A stretch of 32,678 bases of DNA from a virus: positions 1 through 32,678 of IMG/VR virus record IMGVR_UViG_3300045107_000878; one strand, written 5' to 3'. The notes beneath the pieces are model-generated. The model searched no databases. It had not been told where the DNA came from and worked only from the letters and a program-made list of their open reading frames with translations. Below are positions 30,341 through 32,678 of the stretch, in pieces. Made by a program: the position numbers and the translations under genes. The stretch's first letter is position 1. Each line of letters opens with the position of its first letter.

Positions 30341-31620
30341 TGCCCAGCCCCAATCTGGCCGTGACCCATGTCGCGGCCGCCCAGAACCAGAAAGAGGTCA
30401 CGATCAATGACGCGGTCGATGCCCTCGACAACGCCATGAACCGGGCGCTGTCGGTAGCGATGGCCGACGCCAACCTGACGCTGACTGGCACCCAAGCCAA
30501 CCGTAACGGCCTCATCATCCTCACCGGTACGCTGACTGCATCGCGGACCCTGACGCTGCCCGCCAATCACCGGCGGCTCGCAATCCGAAACGCCACCAAT
30601 GGCGGCCAGGACGTCCGCGCCAAATATGCGGGCTCCGGCGCAGAGGTCGTCATCGTTCCAGGCGCGACGGTGCTGGTTCAGGGCAATGGCAGCGATCTCT
30701 ACGGTGTCGGCGGTGGCGCTGGCGCATTGGGTGATCTCACCGACGTCTCCATCGCCGGCGCGGCCAATGGCGACGTCCTCCAGTTCGATGGAGCCGCGTG
30801 GGGCGCCACAGGTGTAGGCGTCTACAACCGCGCTCTGCTGCCCTTCCGTGGTGCGCTGCTGCGACGCTCGACCAATTTCAGCGTCGCGACGACCGGCGTC
30901 TACGTCGCCGTGCCATGGCAAAGCGCCGAGTACGACAGCGATGCATTCTGGGATGCGGGCCAGCCCTCCCGCCTGACCATTCCCGCCGGGGTGACGAAGG
31001 TCCGGATCGTCGGAAACATCGAATGGCAGACCTCGCCGACCAGTCAGCTGGTCGAGGTGCGCAAGAACGGCAATAGCGTGCTGGGCGGCGGGGCCTTCAT
31101 AGTGCGGGGCGACAGCGGCTACTCCAACCAGATGCGCAATCTGGCGAGCGCGGTCCTGCCGGTATCGGCGGGCGACTGGTTCGAGCTGGCCGTCTATGTC
31201 GGCACTGTCGGGGAGCTGCGTGGCCTCGAGCGCACGTGGTTTGCGATCGAGGTCGTTGAGACCGCGGATGCGGCCGATCCCCCGGCCGACATCAGCGGCT
31301 ACAAGGCCGGGCAGCCGGCAGCGGACGAGGTGATAGCGCGGGTGCCGGTGGCGCGACGCATCCGGCTGAAGATCGATCTTGCAGGCAGCCATGCCAGCGC
31401 CGAAGCCGCCGCAACCGCCCAGACAGACTTCGACATCCGGGTCGACGGCGTGAGCAGCGCCACCATGCGCTTCGCCGCCGCCGCCACGAGCGGCACCTTC
31501 ATCGCCGCCAGCGAAACCGTGCTGGAGCCTGGTCAGGTGCTCAGCGTGGTCGCGCCATCGACGCCCGACGCCACCCTCGCAGGGATCGGGTTCACGTTGG
31601 CCGGCACGCTGGTCCTCTGA
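30340..31620 (+). CDS. Tail fibre-like protein with C1q/TNF-like jelly roll
   Basis: 426 residues from ATG 30340 (TGATG overlap with the hub gene). The first 35 residues (PNLAVTHVAAAQNQKEVTIN) are the virion-attachment opening shared with DUF2793-type phage proteins. Residues 45-115 are beta-rich, 116-150 Gly-rich with DLTDVSIAGAANGDVLQFDG, a short repeat-like unit found in phage fibres. About 165-305 read like a C1q/TNF jelly roll (RRSTNFSVATTGVYVAVPWQ, RLTIPAGVTKVRIVGNIEWQ), then a last beta domain to the C-terminus. It probably trimerises and binds the cell surface. Confidence 0.65.
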   Translation: MPSPNLAVTHVAAAQNQKEVTINDAVDALDNAMNRALSVAMADANLTLTGTQANRNGLIILTGTLTASRTLTLPANHRRLAIRNATNGGQDVRAKYAGSGAEVVIVPGATVLVQGNGSDLYGVGGGAGALGDLTDVSIAGAANGDVLQFDGAAWGATGVGVYNRALLPFRGALLRRSTNFSVATTGVYVAVPWQSAEYDSDAFWDAGQPSRLTIPAGVTKVRIVGNIEWQTSPTSQLVEVRKNGNSVLGGGAFIVRGDSGYSNQMRNLASAVLPVSAGDWFELAVYVGTVGELRGLERTWFAIEVVETADAADPPADISGYKAGQPAADEVIARVPVARRIRLKIDLAGSHASAEAAATAQTDFDIRVDGVSSATMRFAAAATSGTFIAASETVLEPGQVLSVVAPSTPDATLAGIGFTLAGTLVL

Positions 31621-31638
31621 TCACTCCCGGATTGCGTC

Positions 31639-31929
31639 ATGGACAAGGAACCAGACAGCGGGGCGCTGATCGCGCTGCCGGCCGCCGAGTTTGAAGCCCT
31701 GCTGGAGCGCGCGGCCGAGACGGGCGCGCGGCGCGCCCTGCATGAGGTCGGCCTCGATGGCCAGGATGCGGCCGAGGACATCCGCGATCTTCGCTCGTTG
31801 CTCGCGGGTTTCCGCCTCGCGAAACAGACGGCCGTCCAGACCGCTGTGCGGCTGATCACCACCGGCGTCCTGCTCGCCCTGATGGCCGGCATCGCCATCA
31901 AGCTGAAGCTCTTCGGACCGACGCCTTAG
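31639..31929 (+). CDS. DUF6127-like small membrane protein
   Basis: 96 residues from ATG 31639. A helical, acidic cytoplasmic part (FEALLERAAETGARRALHEV, EDIRDLRSLLAGFRLAKQ) is followed by one hydrophobic segment at about residues 71-88 (LITTGVLLALMAGIAIKL) near the C-terminus. Matches the DUF6127 family of alphaproteobacterial phages. Its position just before the endolysin makes a role in lysis (holin-like or accessory) reasonable, but a single C-terminal helix is not proof. A terminator follows at 31957. Confidence 0.65.
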   Translation: MDKEPDSGALIALPAAEFEALLERAAETGARRALHEVGLDGQDAAEDIRDLRSLLAGFRLAKQTAVQTAVRLITTGVLLALMAGIAIKLKLFGPTP

Positions 31930-31956
31930 CCCATCCGCCCGACCCATTAGACCACC

Positions 31957-31986
31957 GCCCGCCCTCGTCGAGGAGCGGGCTTTTTT
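31957..31986 (+). terminator. Strong Rho-independent terminator after the tail operon
   Basis: GCCCGCCCTC (31957-31966) pairs with GAGGAGCGGGC (31970-31980), one bulged A, 3-base loop, then TTTTTT at 31981-31986. It ends the tail transcript before the endolysin gene, whose ATG is 18 bases further on, so the endolysin is expressed by read-through or a separate promoter that I do not see. Confidence 0.85.
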
Positions 31987-32003
31987 GTGCCTGGAGACCT
32001 GCC

Positions 32004-32678
32004 ATGACGACAATGACCTACAAACACTGGCGCGACGTGCCCGAGCGCTCGTGGCGCTGGAAGAATTTCTCCCCCGCCGAGATCGCCTGCCGAGGCAGCG
32101 GCTCCCTGCGGATCAACGAAGAAGCGCTCGACAAGCTCCAGGCGCTGCGCGATCGGGTTGGCAAGCCGCTCATCGTCCGTTCGGCCTACCGCAGTCCGGC
32201 GCACAACCGTGCCGTCGGCGGCGCGCCTCGCTCGAAGCATATGGACGGCACGGCCTTCGACATCGCCATGGCGAACCACGATCCGGTCGCCTTCGAGGCC
32301 GCCGCCCGAGCCGTCGGCTTCCTCGGCTTCGGCTACTATCCCCGCTCTGGCTTCATGCACATCGATCTCGGCCCGGCTCGGCAATGGGGCGAGCGCTTCC
32401 CGGTGCGGGCGACGGCGTTCGCCGCGGAAACGGCGCCCGTGCGGGAGGTCCTAGCAGACAGCCGCACGATGAAGGGCAGCGGCGCAGCTGGCGTGGCCAC
32501 GCTGGGCGCAGCGGGTGTCGAGGTGGCGCAGAGCGTTCTGACGGAGACACAGACCGCGATCCTGCCGCTCGTCCCCTATCTCGACACCTTGCGCTGGGTG
32601 TTCATCGCCGTGGCGCTCGCGGGCCTTGCCGTGACGATCTACGCCCGCATCGACGACTGGAAGCGGGGGCATCGATGA
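32004..32678 (+). CDS. M15 family endolysin (D-Ala-D-Ala carboxypeptidase-like) with C-terminal membrane segment
   Basis: 224 residues from ATG 32004; TGGAG (31991-31995) lies 8 bases upstream. The M15 fold is clear: PLIVRSAYRSPAHNRAVGGA, then SKHMDGTAFD with zinc ligands H79 and D86, and FMHIDLG with H119. These enzymes cut peptide bridges of peptidoglycan at lysis. Residues about 192-213 form a hydrophobic helix (LRWVFIAVALAGLAVTIYAR), followed by a short basic tail. Phage endolysins are more often soluble; a C-terminal anchor could tether it in the inner membrane or add a holin-like function. The gene is complete, its TGA ending at the last base of the window. Confidence 0.85.
   Translation: MTTMTYKHWRDVPERSWRWKNFSPAEIACRGSGSLRINEEALDKLQALRDRVGKPLIVRSAYRSPAHNRAVGGAPRSKHMDGTAFDIAMANHDPVAFEAAARAVGFLGFGYYPRSGFMHIDLGPARQWGERFPVRATAFAAETAPVREVLADSRTMKGSGAAGVATLGAAGVEVAQSVLTETQTAILPLVPYLDTLRWVFIAVALAGLAVTIYARIDDWKRGHR

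Noticed and set aside
11259-31620. Whole late region as a gene transfer agent
   Set aside because: The head and packaging genes are lambda-type, and replication and recombination genes are present, so this is a phage rather than a GTA.
1-32678. tRNA genes, integrase, repressor or attachment sites
   Set aside because: I looked for these on both strands and saw none; they probably lie outside the window.

Overview
The window is a GC-rich stretch (visibly about two thirds G+C) of a temperate, tailed phage genome, most likely a prophage in an alphaproteobacterium of the Hyphomicrobiales (Rhizobiales) type. The assignment rests on gene families and order: small DUF6378/DUF6362/DUF7220/DUF6441/DUF6127-type phage proteins beside a tail module resembling the gene transfer agent of Rhodobacter. 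The host assignment is inference. No integrase, repressor, tRNA or attachment site is visible, so the window is internal to the phage.

Layout. (1) 1-7572, plus strand, tightly coupled early genes for recombination and replication: the end of a probable RecA-like ATPase, a DUF669-like ssDNA-binding candidate, two small genes (one a zinc-ribbon ORF with no canonical start), a Cas4/RecB-like Fe-S nuclease, a RecD-like SF1 helicase, a 975-residue Toprim primase-helicase fusion, a RuvC-like resolvase and two small proteins. The 3' end of the primase-helicase gene carries a dense cluster of a 9-bp motif (GGGGAACGT) in both orientations, a good candidate replication origin. (2) 7565-9939: DUF6362 protein, a 393-bp non-coding gap with period-15 GAGACA repeats, a ParB-methyltransferase fusion and a small membrane protein. 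(3) 9992-11111: three minus-strand genes including a DUF3489 protein, set between early and late modules. (4) 11259-18598: a lambda-type packaging and head module in lambda order: Nu1-like and GpA-like terminase, gpW-like joiner, portal, S49 protease with a nested in-frame scaffold, decoration protein D, capsid E, FII-like connector. (5) 18595-31620: tail genes: DUF6441, gpU-like terminator, tail tube, assembly chaperone with a textbook -1 frameshift site, tape measure, then a GTA-like set (DUF2460, DUF2163, NlpC/P60, large hub/host-specificity protein) and a fibre-like protein. (6) 31639-32678: DUF6127-like membrane protein, a strong terminator, and an M15 endolysin with a C-terminal membrane segment.

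Together the genes describe a siphovirus with its own recombination/replication set, a lambda-like capsid made with protease and nested scaffold, and a long tail whose tip resembles GTA tips. Many neighbours overlap by ATGA, TGATG or about 8 nt, indicating translational coupling in long operons. The items most worth a second look are the repeat cluster at 6139-6434, the frameshift signal at 21328-21373, the nested scaffold start at 16329, the start-less zinc-ribbon ORF at about 1139, and the domain insertions in tail proteins.
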